From: Clostridia bacterium
GTDB taxonomy: Bacteria > Bacillota > Clostridia > Christensenellales > Aristaeellaceae
Reading direction: 5' to 3'
Length of the DNA stretch: 7,108 nucleotides
NCBI GenBank assembly: GCA_016295665.1
Contig: JAEDKS010000127.1
Coordinates: forward strand, 1 to 7,108
Below the pieces are notes generated by a model, which ran no database searches, had not been told where the DNA came from, and saw nothing but the letters and a program-made list of their open reading frames with translations. Every line of letters starts with the position of its first letter. Within the stretch, counting starts at the first letter, position 1. Positions 5,449 through 7,108 of the stretch are shown piece by piece. The translations under genes were made by a program, and so were the position numbers.

Positions 5449-6228
5449 ATGCGCATCAGCGGTTGGGATTTTCTTTTCCAGCAGACGCTCTGCATGCTCT
5501 GTCTGCTGCTGGCGCTGGGCACCTGCGCGGGGCTGGGGCGCCCGGAGGCGGGGCGACTGCTGGGGCTGTCGGCGCTGGGAGGCCTGGCCTCGGCGGCGGC
5601 GGTGATGGCGGGGGGATGGCTGCCGAGGGCGGGCGCGCTGGTGCTGGTGGCGCTGCTGCCCCGGGTGGCCTGGGGGCGCATGACCTGGCGGATGTGGCTC
5701 CGCATGCTGGTGCCGCTGGTGCTGCTGGAGGTGCTGCTCATCGGGCTGCTGCGGCTGGCGCAGGGGCCGCTGCCCGGGCTGCTGGGCGTGGCGGCGGGGT
5801 GCGCGGGGGTGATGCTGGTACCCCGGGCCCTGCGCCGGACGCCCGTGGTCAGCTGTGCGGCCCTGAATGTCCGGGTGGGCGCCGCCGCCGTTCGCATGAC
5901 CGCGCTGGTGGACAGCGGCAACCTGCTCCGGGACGCGGTGACCGGCCTGCCGGTCATCGTGCTGAGCCGCAGCGCCGCCGGATGCATGATGTCCCTGCCG
6001 GCGGCGGGGGAGCTGCTGCCGGGCATGCGCTACCTGCCCATCCGCACCGCCGCGGGCTCCGCGCTGATGCTGCTGGTGCGCCCGGACGCGGTGACGCTCA
6101 TCGCCGGGGGCAGGGAGCGGCGGGTGGAGGCGCTGCTGGGGGTGTCCCCGGAGGCCGAGGCAGGCTTCACGGCCCTGGTGCCCGCCTGCCTGCTGCAGGA
6201 CAGGCCGGGCGCCGCGATAGAAGGATAA
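5449..6228 (+). CDS. spoIIGA: Sigma-E processing peptidase SpoIIGA
   Basis: SpoIIGA is the membrane-bound aspartic protease that removes the pro-sequence of sigma-E in the mother cell after a signal from the forespore (SpoIIR). This copy has 259 residues. About residues 8-125 are strongly hydrophobic with several membrane segments. The protease half carries ALVDSGNLLRDAVTGLPVIV (152-171), the family's active-site stretch with catalytic Asp155 in DSG, and ends with FTALVPACLL, like the usual C-terminal block. Its stop lies 20 bases before the sigE start, as in the known spoIIGA-sigE operon, which supports the assignment. AAGGAGA sits 6 bases before the ATG. It is about 50 residues shorter than Bacillus SpoIIGA (309), and the usual N-terminal YLD.VF..N motif is not recognisable (MRISGWDFLFQQTLC instead). 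Base composition is markedly more GC-rich than the other genes here, consistent with a Leu/Ala/Gly/Arg-rich protein. Confidence 0.88.
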   Translation: MRISGWDFLFQQTLCMLCLLLALGTCAGLGRPEAGRLLGLSALGGLASAAAVMAGGWLPRAGALVLVALLPRVAWGRMTWRMWLRMLVPLVLLEVLLIGLLRLAQGPLPGLLGVAAGCAGVMLVPRALRRTPVVSCAALNVRVGAAAVRMTALVDSGNLLRDAVTGLPVIVLSRSAAGCMMSLPAAGELLPGMRYLPIRTAAGSALMLLVRPDAVTLIAGGRERRVEALLGVSPEAEAGFTALVPACLLQDRPGAAIEG

Positions 6229-6248
6229 AACACAAGGAGGCTGATCCC

Positions 6249-6974
6249 ATGAACATGACCTTCCAACTGGTTTCCATGGCCCGTGACAGGCTGGGCGAGC
6301 TGATGAACCGGCTCACCCCGAGGGAGCTGTACTACATCGGCGGCTCCGAGCCGCTGCCTGCGCCCCTGTCCCTGGAGGAGGAGCGGACGCTGGTGTCCGG
6401 CCTGGCGCAGGACGACGGCAGCATCCGCCAGACCCTCATCGAGCACAACCTGCGTCTGGTGGTCTTTATCGCCCGCAAGTTCGAGAACACGGGGGTTCAG
6501 CTGGAGGATCTGATTTCCATCGGCACCATCGGCCTCATCAAGGCGGTGAACACCTTCGACCCGGAGAAGAAGATCAAGCTGGCGACCTATGCCTCCCGCT
6601 GCATCGAGAACGAGGTGCTCATGTTCCTGCGCCGCCACAGCCGGACGAAGCTGGAGGTCAGCCTGGACGAGCCGCTCCGAACCGACTGGGACGGCAACGA
6701 GCTGCTGCTGTCGGACGTGCTGGGCACGGACAGCGACACGGTCTACCGGGGCATGGAGGAATCCGCCGAGCGGGATATGCTCTTTGAGGCGCTGGGGCAC
6801 CTCTCGCCCCGGGAGCGGCGCATCATGACCATGCGCTTCGGGCTGGACGGTCAGCCCGAGATGACCCAGAAGGAGGTCGCGTCGGTGCTGGGGATCAGCC
6901 AGAGCTATATCAGCCGCCTGGAGAAGCGGATTCTGCAGCGTCTTCACGGCGATATGATGAAGTTGGCGAACTGA
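6249..6974 (+). CDS. sigE: RNA polymerase sporulation sigma factor SigE (pro-sigma-E)
   Basis: Sigma-E is the first mother-cell sigma factor of sporulation, made as an inactive precursor. The protein has 241 residues, the usual length. The pro-sequence is residues 1 to about 27, an amphipathic segment ending just before YYIGGSEPLPAPLS (28-41), the conserved junction cut by SpoIIGA. Region 2 spans about 64-129 with NLRLVVFIARKFENTG, LEDLISIGTIGLIKAVNTF and KLATYASRCIENEVLMFLRR. DWDGNELLLSDVLGTD (147-161) is typical of sigma-E. Region 4 spans about 178-233 with the helix-turn-helix TQKEVASVLGISQSYISRLE (206-225). The ATG at 6249 follows AGGAGG (6235-6240) by 8 bases; a second ATG two codons later is less well spaced. 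It is co-transcribed with spoIIGA. sigG does not follow it here. Confidence 0.98.
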   Translation: MNMTFQLVSMARDRLGELMNRLTPRELYYIGGSEPLPAPLSLEEERTLVSGLAQDDGSIRQTLIEHNLRLVVFIARKFENTGVQLEDLISIGTIGLIKAVNTFDPEKKIKLATYASRCIENEVLMFLRRHSRTKLEVSLDEPLRTDWDGNELLLSDVLGTDSDTVYRGMEESAERDMLFEALGHLSPRERRIMTMRFGLDGQPEMTQKEVASVLGISQSYISRLEKRILQRLHGDMMKLAN

Positions 6975-7007
6975 TGACAAAAAAACCTTTGTTTTTGTCA
7001 CGTTTTT
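6975..7007 (+). terminator. Intrinsic terminator after sigE
   Basis: TGACAAAAA (6975-6983), 8-base loop, TTTTTGTCA (6992-7000), then CGTTTTT. The 9-bp perfect stem begins directly after the sigE stop codon. It is A/T-rich but followed by a T-run, so it probably ends the spoIIGA-sigE transcript. Confidence 0.6.
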
Positions 7008-7010
7008 CAC

Positions 7011-7039
7011 TTGCGTTTTTCGCGAAAACGGACTATAAT
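7011..7039 (+). promoter_or_regulatory. Promoter at the right edge, reading out of the window
   Basis: TTGCGT (7011-7016), 17-base spacer, perfect TATAAT (7034-7039). The spacer contains the 12-bp perfect palindrome TTTTCGCGAAAA (7017-7028), a possible operator between the two boxes. It would drive whatever lies downstream of 7045, not sigE. Confidence 0.6.
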
Positions 7040-7045
7040 AGGCGC

Positions 7046-7108
7046 GGTTGATTCTTCGGGTCTGTGGTTGCAAGCCGATGCCAGTCGCAGGCGAAGCGGT
7101 CCACGTAA
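7046..7108 (+). other. Unidentified transcript leader or small RNA start, cut by window
   Basis: Downstream of the TATAAT promoter no ATG with a ribosome binding site opens a coding region before the edge. Short complementary pieces are present: GGTT-GCA-AGCC (7066-7076), CTTCG (7054-7058) with CGAAG (7092-7096), GTGG (7064-7067) with CCAC (7101-7104). This would suit a structured leader or an RNA gene, but I match it to no known family (not tRNA, SRP RNA, tmRNA or a riboswitch I recognise). Confidence 0.3.

Noticed and set aside
5349..6248. In-frame upstream extension of sigE through spoIIGA (541 codons in all)
   Set aside because: The extension translates to Gly/Ala/Arg repeats caused by high GC, while spoIIGA fits the other frame and sigE has a proper start with AGGAGG.
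6030..7073. Minus-strand open frame of 347 codons opposite sigE
   Set aside because: It crosses the sigE terminator and edge promoter and shows no family features; it is a shadow of sigE.
1..7108. CRISPR array, tRNA/rRNA genes, transposase or integrase, phage genes
   Set aside because: I saw no regularly spaced repeats, no tRNA-like cloverleaf or CCA end, and no mobile-element protein on either strand.

Overview
The window looks like chromosomal DNA of an endospore-forming, GC-rich member of the Clostridia (Firmicutes). The evidence is three sporulation genes recognisable by sequence: sigG (left edge, minus strand, partial), and spoIIGA followed by sigE (right side, plus strand). Strong Shine-Dalgarno sequences (AGGAGG type) and low-GC promoter islands between GC-rich genes fit the same picture. 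I cannot name a genus.

Layout. Positions 1-556 (minus): 5' part of sigG, behind a promoter-like pair resembling sigma-G/sigma-F sites. Positions 696-1916 (minus): a membrane-anchored Ntn-type hydrolase of the choloylglycine hydrolase/acyltransferase superfamily, with its own extended -10 promoter, a 16-bp palindrome over the -35 and an intrinsic terminator. Positions 2080-3186 (minus): a secreted BMP/PnrA-like substrate-binding protein with its own promoter and a UUCG-loop terminator. Positions 3322-4197, 4166-4564 and 4675-5295 (minus): a probable three-gene unit, read in the order YgjP-like zinc metallopeptidase, MazF-type endoribonuclease toxin, YitT-family membrane protein; the last two overlap. 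Positions 5296-5448: a divergent promoter region. Positions 5449-6974 (plus): spoIIGA-sigE, the mother-cell pair in which SpoIIGA processes pro-sigma-E. Positions 6975-7108: terminator, then a new promoter and an unidentified transcript start running off the edge.

How it fits together. spoIIGA-sigE and sigG are normally adjacent and co-oriented (spoIIGA-sigE-sigG). Here sigG is antiparallel and about 4.9 kb away, with five non-sporulation genes between. A single inversion with one breakpoint between sigE and sigG would explain this. The five intervening genes do not form one obvious pathway. No completely new system is evident. The most interesting points are the rearranged sporulation locus, the orphan mazF with nested inverted repeats upstream, the anchored hydrolase with a Gly-Cys autocleavage-like junction behind a palindromic operator, and the unidentified leader at the right edge.
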